Assembly (NCBI GenBank): GCA_948146395.1
Contig: OX411549.1
Coordinates: 35,114,693-35,178,692, forward strand
DNA from: Fragum whitleyi
Lineage: Eukaryota > Mollusca > Bivalvia > Cardiida > Cardiidae
Length of the DNA: 64,000 bases
Direction of reading: 5' to 3'
This document shows positions 8,560 to 19,239 of the stretch, in pieces. The notes below the pieces were generated by a model. That model did not search any database. It was not told the origin of the DNA and was given only the letters and a program-made list of their open reading frames with translations. The translations under genes and the position numbers were made by a program. Every line of letters starts with the position of its first letter. The first letter of the stretch is position 1.

Positions 8560-11500
8560 ATGGCAAAGCAGGTAAGGTTTGTTCTTCTGAACTGCAAATA
8601 AAGCTTTTATTTCCTTTCTTGTAGGATCTCAATCATATTGTTTTTTGACTTTCTGAACTTCAGTCTGTCCATTGGTCTGTCTGTAAAATTTACGTAATTT
8701 AAAAACATAACATGGTCAAAAATTTTTACCTTTAGAAGTAGAACCTAGATCACTGACTTTGACCTATTTAAATGACCCTAAATATCAAATTGTATCCACT
8801 TGTTGTCAGCATTATCTTTCATTTTGGACAAGTTGAAAAATTTGAAATATTAGCTAGAGTCAAACCTGTAAGTCTCACTTTGATGTCCATTTATAAAATA
8901 CAAAAATCTTTTTACTTTTTAGACTTTAAAGCCAGTGTCAGCTCTAGTCATTGTAGATGTACAGAACGATTTTATCGACGGATCTCTGAGTCTCAAGAAC
9001 TGTCCAGCGGGCCATGATGGGTCGGAGGTCATTCCAGTCATCAACAGTCTCCTTGACACTGTGCCCTTTGACCTTGTGGTATATACTAAAGACTGGCATC
9101 CAGATAATCACATATCTTTTATAGAAAATGTCAAAATTAGACCTATTACTAAGTCATGCAAGGTAAGTATACATGTAGACTGAATTTATTATCCCCACGC
9201 CGTTTTCGGCTGGAGGGATATAGTAATGGTCTCTGTCCGACATTTCTTCGCATGTCATTCCTAGGTTCCGTCACAAAACTTGTCCGGAGCATACCTCCTA
9301 AAGTATGATAGCATGATAGTAGGGAGGATAGATCTCATAGAGGAGAAGTACAGTGCACAAGAACTATAACTATTGCTTGCATAATTTTGGAGTTATTGCC
9401 CTTTGTTATTTTTGATAAAGTATGATAGTTTGAAACTTGAAACTTTATGGGTGGATAGATCTGATTGAGGAGAAGTGCAATGCACAAGAACTACAACTCT
9501 TGCTTGCATAATTTTGAGTCATTGCCCTTTGTTAGTTTTGATTCTTAGATTTTGTCCGTAGCATATCTCCTCAAGTATAATAACTATCAACTTGGAACTT
9601 TATGGGTAGAAAGGTCTTATGGAGGGGTAGTGCAGTGCACAAGAACTACAACTCTTGCTTGTATAATTTTGGAGTCATTGCCCTTTGATATTTTTGATAC
9701 TTAGATTTTGTCCATAGCATATCTCCTAAAGTATAATAACTATCAACTTGAAACTTAATGGGTTGATGAATCTTATGGAGGGGAAGTGCAGTGCAGAAGA
9801 ACTACAACTCTTGCTTGCTTATTTTTGGAGTCATTGCCCTTTGTTATTTTTAAGACTTTTTAAGTACAAAAGAATCCTTTATCTATTAAGCTTCAGTTTT
9901 ACTATCATGCTTTTGCGGCAGGGGGATAGCCTTGACATTACTCCTATTATTTGAATGATAAAAACTGACAATTCTTACCTGGCTTTGAACATCGATGGCT
10001 CAGCAGGAAACAGTTGTAACTGCCTATATGTTTATAGGCAGTTGAAACTGTTTGCCCTGAGCCATCAACATGCTCTTATAAGAATAAATTAAAAATAGAT
10101 TTGAATATTATACATGTTTATAGTTTGTAGATTTATAATAACCAAGTCAGTAATTGATATTTAAACAGTTTTCCTGAGAGGTCAAGTTTTGGTAATTGAA
10201 TGTTTTGGCTTAGTTTTCAAAATAAAGAAAATGATATTTCAATGCAAAAAAAGGCACAGGATAATGTACCAGGCATAGTTCTTAAATCACTTATAATGGA
10301 TCAAGTCAAAGTTGTAAGTCCTTATACAGGTAATGCTATTTTGAATTTTCCTCTGAACTAATATAGGGTTAATTCACGTTTTTGAGAGCATTAAGTATTG
10401 TAGAGACCCGAAAAATGGTTAAATGCTCAAGTGCAAAGCACGAGGGCGTTAAAGCATTTTGAGGGTCTCTGCAAATGTTAACGCCCGAAAAAGCGTGATT
10501 TGACGCTATTATTTCATAAAAAGATAGATAAGAGCAAAATAATTTCATAGAAACGATATAAAACCAGTTACAAACCTTCTTATATGCCGTCATGCATTAC
10601 ACCGTCCATCTTGATTATACGGAAGTTGCTTGGTTAATTTATGACGTCACACAATTTATCGCGGGATTTTGAGCAACGTCTTTAGGTATGCTCTATAATA
10701 ATGTTGGACAAGGAAACTGATAAAGTGAATAGGCGCAGATCGAGACTAAGTGAAAAAAGTCGGGCATTAACAGCATGTGAATTTACTTATTAAACCACGT
10801 TTTCTCTCGTTAACGCCCAGGTTTAGTCCATAAACGACCAGAAAACGCAGATTTTATGCAATAATGCATGTGATTGTTGTGGGATTTTATTTTCATCATT
10901 GCAATGCATTGCGACAATGGAAATTGAAATATCATGGACTGGCATTTATAAAAAGACAAGTGTATTTATTATTTCAGATTCAGGCAGATAAGGCCAAAGT
11001 GTATGATACTGTAGAGTTTGATGGCCCACCTAGAACAGAACAAAAACTCTGGCCAAAACACTGTGTAGTTGGAACATGGGGATCTGAACTTCATCCTAAT
11101 CTCAAGGTACTTTTCAAAATTAGTACAATTAATTTTCTCGGTCTTTCATTTTCCACATCAAAAAATCTAGGCAATATTGTTTTACTGTCATTTAATTTGT
11201 CTGCCTGTCCGTCTGTTAAAAAAAAATAAAAAAAAACTTAACATGGCCAAAAGCCTAGGTTATTGATACAGTGTTCCAATATTGACATATGAAACTTTTC
11301 ATTAATAGGCATCATCTCCAAGGGCCTAGCTCCCATTACACAATTTACTCAAGTGCGTAAAAGAAATAATTTATTCAAGCTGTAGTTCAGATGTTTTGAT
11401 TATTCACCAACGCTCAAATCATATAAAGGGAGCGGACGGAGGGTATTCATCTTTTGTCACCGTCCTAATATCGCCTTTATCCTTTACATTCTTGAGTTAT

Positions 11501-14500
11501 TGCCTTCTGAGTGTGTGTGTAAATTTCAAAGTCCTAGATAATCCCATGATCTCATACCAAGGTTAAGGTCTTCTGACAAAGTAAGGCTTACTTGTGAAGG
11601 CTAAATCTCTGAAAAATTGCTCTTTCATGGGCAATGGTGTTTCAAAAACACATCCTATTTTCAGATAATTTAAAATTATACTTTGAAACCCAGGACAAAA
11701 AAATCAAAACCAACCTTTATTGTGCTTTCAAGAGAGTGAAATTACATTTAAAAAGGAATCATACGTATGTTTATCCCTGTTCATGTCTTATTCCTCCTGA
11801 CAGAAAGTTTTTGCAGACGGTATAGACTTCATTTAGCCTGCTAAGCCATGCAGTCTGATCTTAGCCTTCTATGCCAGCTTTCTACATAATTATTGTGAGG
11901 AAAAATTAAGACAGACTTGTTGTTATGTATTAAAAAAAATGACTCCCAAATTTAAAAAGCTGGCACAAGCCCTGAATGTTTGATGTTGGTGCTGGCTAGA
12001 GAAGGAAAAGTTAATTATGTGAAAATGAGAACTTGTTATTGTATATTATCTTCTCTGACCAGGAGGTCTGACACAGTGGCAAACATCCTTCATTTTTCAA
12101 GGGAAAGGCTGAGAAATTAGGGAAAAATAGGAAAACAAACTGTCATTTGTCAATTCATTCACTGATACTTGTTAATTTATGTTGTTTGTGTAAATGATTT
12201 TGTAAATATTTGAAGAGGCCCACAGGGAAGACTTGGTTTACCCAACTGTGTTGCTGGGCCTTCTCTGGTGGTCGCCATTGGCGCCAAATGCGAAAATGAA
12301 ATGAATTTGGGGATAAAAAAAATGAAATTGGCAAAATGACTGGCGACTAAAAAAATCTGCACTTTGACCCATCAGCGATTATTGATTTTGACATAGGCTG
12401 CGAGGATATTGTGTAGACACATTCACGAGTGACTCGCAATTGATTGCGGGAAAAGGCAACTGTGTGAACTTGTATCCTCTTGGCTACCCATAACACTTCT
12501 GTGATTGTTTACAAAAATTGAGAGTCAATTAAATGTTAATTGACATTTGAATATGATTCCCTCGACGATTTTTTCGAAGAAAAATGGCTTCTAATTTGGC
12601 TCCTAAAATCCAAATTTGGCTCCATTTTTTCCATTTGGCGAAAGTGTTGGCGAAAAGCAATTTAAGTCCAGAGAAGGCCCTGGTGTTGCCTTGTTAAATA
12701 AAGACTTTATTATTATTATTATTATTATTATTATAATTTATACCCCATGTACTGAAATCCTGGACCAACCATTGTGACATCACTGTATTGTTGTTTTATT
12801 ACAGATAGTAGAAAACAAAGCTATAGTAAACAAAGGTTGTCATCCTGAGGTGGACAGTTACTCTGCATTCTGGGACAACAACAAACTCTCTCAAACAGAA
12901 CTAGTCCGAATTCTTGCTAAACATCATGTGACAGATGTATATGTATGTGGTGTGGCGTATGATGTCTGTGTTGGTGAGTAGAGGATTTTAGAATGGCTTT
13001 ATATCTATGGCTCAGCGCGAAACAGTTGTAACTCCCTATAAACATATAGGGAGTTACAACTGTTTCACGCTGAGCCCTCGATATGAGCTCTAAATTCTTG
13101 CTAAACATCATGTGACTGATGTATTTGTATGTGGTGTAGCTTATGATGTCTGTGTTGGTAAGTAGTGGATTTTTAGAATAGCTTTATATGAGCTCTGAAT
13201 TCTTTCTAAACATCATGTGACTGATGTATATGTATGTGGTGTGGCGTATGATGTCTGTGTTGGTGAGTAGAGGATTTTAGAATAGTTATTTATGAGCTCT
13301 GAATTCTTGCTAAACATCATGTGACAGATGTATATGTATGTGGTGTGGCGTATGATGTCTGTGTTGGTGAGTAGAGGATTTTAGAATAGTTATTTATGAG
13401 CTCTGAATTCTTGCTAAACATCATGTGACTGTCATTTAATTATGTGATGTGGTGTCTCATGTGAATTGGTAAGTTGAAGATTTATGAAAAATTTGGATCG
13501 TCTTTGGACCAAAACTGCTAAGTCATGTTTAGCTGTTTGACACAATGGAATTGAAGATAAAAAGGATAGTGAATGCTTTCAGTGTTAGATAAATAGTCTT
13601 TCAATTAGTGGGAAAAAGGTAGATTTTCATAAGTTATGCAGCAAAATAATGACTGATGGCAAATGTGAGTCAAAATATCAATGTTTTAGATGAAAATTTT
13701 ATAAAGCACTTGTTTTCAAACATAAATGACATGGCAGCACGATGACTGTATGGTATAATGAATCTAAATAAGGTGACATCAGTCAAAACTGTATGTTTAC
13801 CATTTTGATAATTTCCCTGTTTTGGCGATGAAATGATCAAGTGATAATACTCACTGAATTTTAAAGATCCAATGGAAAGAATTGTTAAGAATATTCTGGA
13901 AGTGAACAGCAGGAGCTATATAAACCCTTCATGTGCTGTTCACAGCAAATTCCTGCATTAAACAAAGCATTCGCAGACAGTAAAGACTTAGATCAGCATG
14001 CATAGAATATACGCAGTCTAATCTCAGCAAATAATGTCTGCTTTTCATTTAATAAATGTGTGAAAACTCAAGCAAGACTTATTAGAATTGGACATTTGTT
14101 TAAAACAAAATCTTATTCCTGTAGAAACAAGGTTAATTTCTCAATGAAACCTCAGACAATTCCAATGGGTACCCACAACATAGGGTTTAAGCAGGTATCA
14201 TATAAGGAAGTGGACCCATAATATTTCCGCAACATTTTGGAAGTAATGAACTTTAACAGTGTTAACTGAGGTTTCCTAATGATTTTCATTAGGAAACCTC
14301 GGTCAACATTGTGAAAGATCATGAGTTTCGAAATGATGCAAAACTATTAGCGGTACACTACCTTAAACATATTAATCTTAAACAATATGACACCTCTATC
14401 TTAAGCGCTTTGAGTTACATGGCAATATGATGGCCAAATTGATTTCTATGGAGGATTTGACTTTAATGTTTGATTGATTTATTTCAGCGTTTACCTCATT

Positions 14501-16078
14501 TGATTCTCTAGAACATGGATTTAGGACGGTACTTATAGATGATGCGTGTAGAGGTGTAGATGAAGTAGCTATAGAAGAAACCAAACACAAAATACAAGAG
14601 GAAGGAGGAGTTGTTGTTCACTCATCTAGGGTAAAGTAGTACACTTGTTCACAATCTATTGTGTTAAAGAAAACAATCTTGAAAGAAGAGTTGTTGTTCA
14701 CTACTTTAGGGTAAAATGTTCACTTGTTCACAGTCATCATGTTATAGAAGAAACCTTTCACAGGAAAATATATAGCTTAATTTTTTTCAAAATGAAAAGT
14801 TCATCAAACTTGCACAAAAAATACGATCATTCTATATATACTTCTTTAATGCAAAAAATATGTAATATGAAAATGAGTATTTAAAATAAATAAATGAGTG
14901 CAAAAACTTCAGGATGGATTATCTTGAAGACTATCACTTTACATGTGAATTATATGCCGCGCAGAGCTACAGATAGAAGGGGTATTTTGGTTTTCAAATT
15001 TAAATATTTCATTATTCCTTATCTGAACCCTATGTGGTTGGTACTCATTTGAATTATCTCGTCGAGACGATCCAATTGAGTACCCACATCATAGGGTTTC
15101 ATTGAGAAATAAAGATTTTAGCCTAGATTTACCCCCTCTTATCTGGATCCATGTATGGTGCATATACATATGAGTATAATGGGTCCCACTCATTGGGAAC
15201 CCTCAGTAGTTTTATGGAATAGATCTTGGGAATAATAAGGTCACAGTCATGAAAGGATCATTTCACATGTGGGTTAACATGGTGTCACAATCACCAAGAT
15301 TATGTTGGTAAGAACAGAAAGAAACGAAAAATTAATACTGGGCATATTAACACTTGAGAACATAACGCAGTGATTACTGGAATTGTTGTCAAATTATAAT
15401 ATGCCCAAACTGTAGCCATAAACAAGGAAAAGTATTAGATGAATTTGATTTTCTTTAAGCTTATTGACCAAAGAAGCACCAAAAGCTGAATTACCAAAAA
15501 AATGACCCAAAATTACTACACTTTTGTCTGAGGTACTTTTCAGTTTAAGGAAAAGTTTGGGGATGTTGGGAATCGGGTCACACTAAGATGACATTGAAAA
15601 TTGTGTATTGACGTAAAGGAGAGTAAGTATATCACTTTGATAAAGCAAGTAGTTTGGCAGTGAATTTATCAAGTAATGATTAACTGAGAAATCCCAATTT
15701 TAAAGGTAGTGGTTCCATTATAGTTCCACAATGTTGAGGGGGTAATGAACTTTTACGGTGTTAACCGAGGTTTCCTAATGACTTTCATTAGGAAACCTTG
15801 GTCAACATTGCTAAAGATCATGAGTTCTGAAACGTTGCAGAAGTATTAGGGGTCAATTACCTTAATAATGGGAGTTTCTCAGTGAATTACTTGCTTGATA
15901 AACTTACTTCTAAACTACTTGTATTATCAAAGTGATAAACTACCTAAACCTTAATATTGTATAATTCCAGGTGAAAGCTATAGTGACAGGAGAAGATGTA
16001 CCCTCACCATTAGGACTTCAAACTGCCAAGAATGTAGCTCTAGCTCGAGAACTAGTCAACAGAGGCATTGTTAAATAG
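8560..16078 (+). CDS. Naam: Nicotinamidase (PNC1/Naam type), six exons
   Basis: Exons: 8560-8571, 8923-9162, 10978-11106, 12805-12973, 14488-14630, 15971-16078 (stop TAG at 16076). Every intron is GT-AG and the phases join without a break: 801 nt, 266 aa. The start MAKQ lies in a strong context (A at -3, G at +4) and exon 1 has only four codons. The protein has the cysteine-hydrolase (isochorismatase) fold: VIVDVQNDF with catalytic D16; TKDWHP with metal ligands D61 and H63; LWPKHCV with ligand H112; catalytic K137 in NKGCHP; GVAYDVCV with nucleophile C182. These match the Asp-Lys-Cys triad and metal site known for yeast Pnc1. The family hydrolyses nicotinamide to nicotinate and ammonia for NAD salvage; invertebrates keep it and vertebrates lost it. 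No signal peptide or membrane segment is seen, so a cytosolic or nuclear place is likely. Introns carry many small transposons. Confidence 0.93.
9189..9931. repeat. Interspersed repeat with internal ~150-bp tandem units (intron 2)
   Basis: Begins ATCCCCACGCCG and ends CGGCAGGGGGAT, an inverted pair. Inside, a unit of about 150 bp (containing AACTTTATGGG, GTGCAGTGCACAAGAACTA and TTGCCCTTTG) recurs near 9306, 9427, 9584 and 9738. A related repeat lies at 48897-49290. No coding capacity. Confidence 0.75.
9990..10070. mobile_element. Palindromic mini-element, family H1a
   Basis: About 80-bp near-perfect palindrome ending in CGATGGCTCAGC and its complement, with a TGCCTATA..TATAGGCA centre. Sister copies are at 13001, 22935, 24031, 43041 and 44004. 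Confidence 0.8.
10361..10870. repeat. ~510-bp interspersed repeat, copy 1 (intron 2)
   Basis: Starts AGGGTTAATTCACGTTTTTG and carries local inverted repeats around a GTGCAAAGCACGAGGGCG core. A diverged copy in the same orientation is at 61391-61920. Non-coding. Confidence 0.8.
11290..11515. repeat. Interspersed repeat shared with 26030-26290 (intron 3)
   Basis: The stretch with AAGGGCCTAG, AAGAAATAATTTATT, AAGCTGTAGTT and GGGAGCGGACGGAGGG is matched in reverse orientation at 26030-26290, with differences. Confidence 0.6.
12249..12690. mobile_element. hAT-like non-autonomous element (intron 3)
   Basis: Terminal inverted repeats GGGCCTTCTCTGG and CCAGAGAAGGCCC enclose about 420 bp that also hold GGCGCCAAATG..TTTGGCG style sub-terminal matches. 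GTGTTGC lies on both sides, compatible with the 8-bp duplication of hAT transposons. No transposase. Confidence 0.65.
12707..12734. repeat. (ATT)n microsatellite
   Basis: About nine ATT units just downstream of the hAT-like element, within intron 3. Confidence 0.9.
12909..13460 (+). repeat. Tandem copies of the 3' end of nicotinamidase exon 4 with its splice donor
   Basis: The first unit is the real exon end. Copies start at 13092, 13198, 13301 and 13405 (period 103-106 bp; the first step is longer because a palindromic element sits at 13001-13084). Three copies keep the codons around the catalytic cysteine (VCGVAYDVCV) and a GTGAGT or GTAAGT donor; the last one decays. In the copies the codon before ATT CTT GCT is TGA, so they could not be read through in frame. 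Confidence 0.9.
13001..13084. mobile_element. Palindromic mini-element H1a with filled/empty site evidence
   Basis: ATATCTATGGCTCAGCG to CGCTGAGCCCTCGATAT. The neighbouring tandem copies carry the uninterrupted sequence CTTTATATGAGCTC, so this copy inserted after the tandem duplication. The target duplication is TA, or up to ATAT. Confidence 0.9.
14204..14366. mobile_element. Palindromic element, family H2 (intron 4)
   Basis: About 163-bp palindrome with outer ends AAGGWAGTGGACC / GGTCCACTACCTTAA-like and centre GAGGTTTCCTAATGA..TCATTAGGAAACCTC. Sister copies lie at 15702 and 34021; diverged or deleted ones at 16328, 34319 and 47277. Ends next to TTAA suggest a TTAA target. Confidence 0.8.
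14568..14765 (+). repeat. Tandem copy of the 3' end of nicotinamidase exon 5 with its splice donor
   Basis: The exon end GAGTTGTTGTTCACT..TAGG followed by GTAAA recurs 80 bp later (14610 and 14690), and the upstream ATAGAAGAAACC block recurs near 14662 and 14741. Use of the second donor would add VK and a stop, so it cannot extend the protein. Confidence 0.8.
14964..15152. mobile_element. Inverted-repeat element, family P5 (intron 5)
   Basis: Ends CTACAGATAGAAGGGGTA and ACCCCCTCTTATCTGGA, with inner ACCCTATGTGGTTGG / ACATCATAGGGT. Copies also at 30418, 33342, 33785 and, split in two, 54116 plus 54851. Confidence 0.75.
15702..15865. mobile_element. Palindromic element, family H2 (intron 5)
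   Basis: Same layout as 14204-14366; outer ends AAGGTAGTGG and TTACCTTAA. Confidence 0.8.
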
Positions 16079-16139
16079 ATTCACTTTACCGTAGATCTGA
16101 AAATCCAGTCTTGATATTGTATATAACATCCTTGTTCTG

Positions 16140-16200
16140 CTTAAATCTCATAACTACAGCTTGTTTAAAGCTGTAGTTACAAGGTTTTGATAGAAAAACG
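16140..16200. repeat. AGCTGTAGTT hairpin
   Basis: AACTACAGCTTGTTTAAAGC pairs with its complement AGCTGTAGTT. Small hairpins of this kind recur at 17832, 26163, 32180, 39190 and 40211, mostly at the centres of larger diverged repeats. Confidence 0.6.
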
Positions 16201-16327
16201 ACAATATATTGGAATTGTGATGTGAAAAGGCTCATCTGAGAAATGCAAAATGATCTCCACTCTTTACAGACTCTGAACTGCAGATAAGTGCAGTCTGATC
16301 TAAGTCCATTCCATCTTTTTCCCTTTT

Positions 16328-16490
16328 TGGGTAGTGGACCTAAAAAGTTGCCCAACATTTCAGAGCTCATGAGCTTTCACATTGTTGAATGAGGTTTCCT
16401 GATGTAATCATAAGGAAACCTTGGTTAGTACTGTTGAGGTTCAAGCCTTCCAAAATGTTGCGGCTTTATTTTGAAACGGCTACCTTTAAC
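16328..16490. mobile_element. Diverged H2 palindromic element
   Basis: GGGTAGTGGACC start, GAGGTTTCCTGATGT / AGGAAACCTTGG centre, with the far arm decayed. Confidence 0.6.
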
Positions 16491-17330
16491 TAAGAATTCT
16501 ACATATGGCTAAGCCTTGTTGGACCAAAAACTCTCCTGCTTTGATCGGAGGTGTTGACAAGTATAAACCTGCGCTAATGTGCAGTCTGATCCCAGTCTTT
16601 ACCACCTTTGTATCATTTTTAGATTAGAACTTAAAGTACAACTTGTATCAAAGAAAATTTATGTACTGATACACATATGGGTCTGCATGTGATCATAGTC
16701 ATTTGATTCATATTGTTAGGTTCATCCCCAAAACTGTTGCACTATAAATACTTCTGTGCTGACCCCTCAAAATGCAATTTTGAAGAGAACTTTCAATTAA
16801 AATGATGAGGGTTAGTTTTCAAAATTAATATAAATACAAACAAACAGTTCTTCAGTGCTTTTAGTTAAATTATTGGAAATTTATGGCACTGGGGCCTGTT
16901 CTACTCAACAACTTACGATCATTTTTTTGGTAAGTCAAAAACAAGTTGCTTCTAGAAGAGTAACTAAATATGGAATTCTGACATCCATCATCTTATTGGA
17001 ATCATCTTCTACAGACGATTCCAATGAGATATTGCCAGAATCTATCAAAGAATTAAAACACCAGGTACAATTTGTGATTTTGACTTTCGATTGTGGTTTT
17101 TTTTGCGGAAGGAGTTTAGTAAAAAGGGCCCCTAGTTTGTATGGTTAAATCGTCTCAAAAATTCTCAGATGGGTCCTTTTGCCTCACTGGTCACATGTAT
17201 AAATCCAGCCCAAAGGGTTCAGGCAATATTATTGTAGTCATTTATGTGAATTTCTTAAACGGGCATTTAAGATCTATCATTCAAAAAGGGATAATCCAGT
17301 AAGCATGCTAGTCATATAGAGGATAATCAT
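16491..17330. other. Intergenic stretch without recognised gene
   Basis: Downstream of the nicotinamidase. One 97-codon frame at 16855-17148 starts inside a repeat-like GGGGCCTGTTCTAC block and has no recognisable domain. Nothing else is supported. Confidence 0.4.
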
Positions 17331-17745
17331 TTGTTTCAGTGTAGATTGATTAATATTTCATTGATTTAGCAACAAATGCTTTATTTTCACGAGTGGCAGA
17401 GCCGAGAGTGAAAATATAGCTTTTGTTGTTCACAAAATGAAATAATAATAGATCTTACTCAAAAAACAAACGATTATTCTATTTCTTTATTGCAAAAATG
17501 AGACAAAATGTGAAATTTCAAGGACATGTTTTCGTAAAGCGTGTCATTTTGCATGTGATTGCTATGCAACGTTCATTGTGACGTCACTTATTTCGCCCCA
17601 CATAGGTGCCGACAGATAGGATGAAATGCACAAAACCAGGGTATAAGTTTTTGATAATTTCACTGCTTATGCGGTGAGATTATCGAGTGATAATCTACCT
17701 TTATTTCTCGATAAACCACCGAAAAGCATTAAAGAAAATGTAATA
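17331..17745. repeat. ~400-bp interspersed repeat, copy 1
   Basis: Contains TTTTCACGAGTGGCAGAGCC then GAGAGTGAAAATATAGC, a stem around a GAGCC core, followed by a GATCTTACTC block. The same order is found at 46550-46935. Confidence 0.75.
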
Positions 17746-18150
17746 AACAAAATGTGAAAATAAATGAAGTTTGACTATAGAGTTCAAAAGTTTTACTGCA
17801 TATAGCTGTTGTTGGGCAAGCCAAAACTTGAAACTACAGCTTAAATAAGCTAGAGATACAAGTTTTGGGTCCACACCAACATTTTATCTGGCTTTGAGTC
17901 CCAATGAATGATCCTATTTGTGGTACATTTCATTGATTTATTGATTTATCTTTATGCTTATTGCAAATTCAATTTGACTGTCACATCAAGTTTGCATCAT
18001 GAGACTTTTACTGTATCAATGCTTTCAAATGCTTCAATTGGTCCTTTTAGCTTGATAGATCATAACAATCTTTTCAAAGAGTTAAAACAAAACTACCTTA
18101 GGTGCCTATGAATGTAAAGACACTTACAGTAGTTTTGCACTAGCTATTAA

Positions 18151-18416
18151 ATATGAGCCTGTGCGTGACATTTCCAACAATATGAGATATGCGTGAGTTG
18201 CCAACATTGAGCAGCCTACGCAGTCACATAATGTAACTAGAAGGTGACCTGCCTGTCTTAAGTTTCTTATAGACCTTATCTTTCCATTTAGCGTAAGATG
18301 AAGACTCTGGACAGACTGTGCATATGCACAGGCTGGCCACAGTCTTTACTTGGCGCAAATTTGAAATTGTTGAAAATGTCACACACAGGCAGGCTCACAT
18401 GAGCACAGGCTCATAT
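18151..18416. mobile_element. Inverted-repeat element, family P4, copy 1
   Basis: Ends TGAGCCTGTGCGTGACATTT and ATGTCACACACAGGC..GCTCAT; TTCCAACAATTTGAAA near the left end is mirrored by TTTGAAATTGTTG. Seven copies in the window (next at 18517, 18758, 19633, 40887, 48373, 59189). Length about 240 bp; a few extra bases at the right end here. Non-coding. Confidence 0.8.
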
Positions 18417-18516
18417 GTAATCTAAATGTTAAAAATTAGGGATTAGTGCAATGCTGGTGTAAGTGACAGTAGTGTGTTGTAGCACTTACACTCAGTTGGT
18501 GCTAAACAATATTAGA

Positions 18517-18754
18517 TTGAGCCTGTGACATTTCCAACAATTTGAAATGTTAGTGAGATGCAAACATTGAGAAGTGTTGATTGCCACATGCTTTAAATAT
18601 AAAATTACCTGATGGCCTACAGATACCTTTAGACCTTATCTATCTACTAAACGCAAAGTGAAGACTCTGGTCAGACTGCAGATGCATGGGCTGGCTAGAG
18701 TTTTTGCTTTCCTCACATTTGAAATTGTTGGAAATCTCACGCACAGACTCATAT
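18517..18754. mobile_element. P4 element, copy 2
   Basis: GATTGAGCCTGTGACATTTCC to GGAAATCTCACGCACAGACTC. Directly abuts copy 3 in the same orientation; the junction repeats ATATTAGATTGAGCCTGTG. Confidence 0.75.
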
Positions 18755-19013
18755 TAGATTGAGCCTGTGTGTGTCATTTCCAGCACTTTGACGTGTGAAA
18801 GGTACAACAATTGAGCAGGGTAGGAACTCCTACAGTGCAATTACAATATTGTCTGACTGTCTAAAGATACTTTGAGACCTTTTCTATCTACCAAAAGCAT
18901 AGTGAAGTCTTTGGTCAGGTTGTGCGAATGCACAGACTGGCCAGTGTCTTTGCTTTGCGCATTGTTGCTTTGCTATTGCTTTGAAATTGCTGGAAATGAC
19001 ACACACAGGCTCG
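18755..19013. mobile_element. P4 element, copy 3
   Basis: TAGATTGAGCCTGTGTGTG to GACACACACAGGCTC. Head-to-tail with copy 2. Confidence 0.75.
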
Positions 19014-19239
19014 ATTAATTTCTTCATAAGTTTATTAAATTTCTTTGTCATTTTGTGTATGTTGGATCAATAGTCATGGAAAATCCTTATATGAGCAAAG
19101 CAATGAACTACAATTGATATGAAAATTGAGGGGTGAGGTCAAATTTATTGCAAGTGCCTATGATTATGCTGGGCATTTGAGCTTACCCCTTGAAATGTTT
19201 ATAATATACGCCTCATATATGATCAATATTATCCTTATT

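Noticed and set aside
13092..13440. Extra coding exons (mutually exclusive copies of exon 4)
   Set aside because: The copies lack an upstream acceptor with a pyrimidine tract and have TGA in frame just before the copied codons; only the donor side is duplicated.
16855..17148. 97-codon frame downstream of the nicotinamidase
   Set aside because: No domain, no splice partners, and its start lies in repeat-like DNA.
18151..19013. CRISPR-like spacing of repeats
   Set aside because: Units are ~240-bp inverted-repeat elements in eukaryotic DNA, not short direct repeats with spacers.
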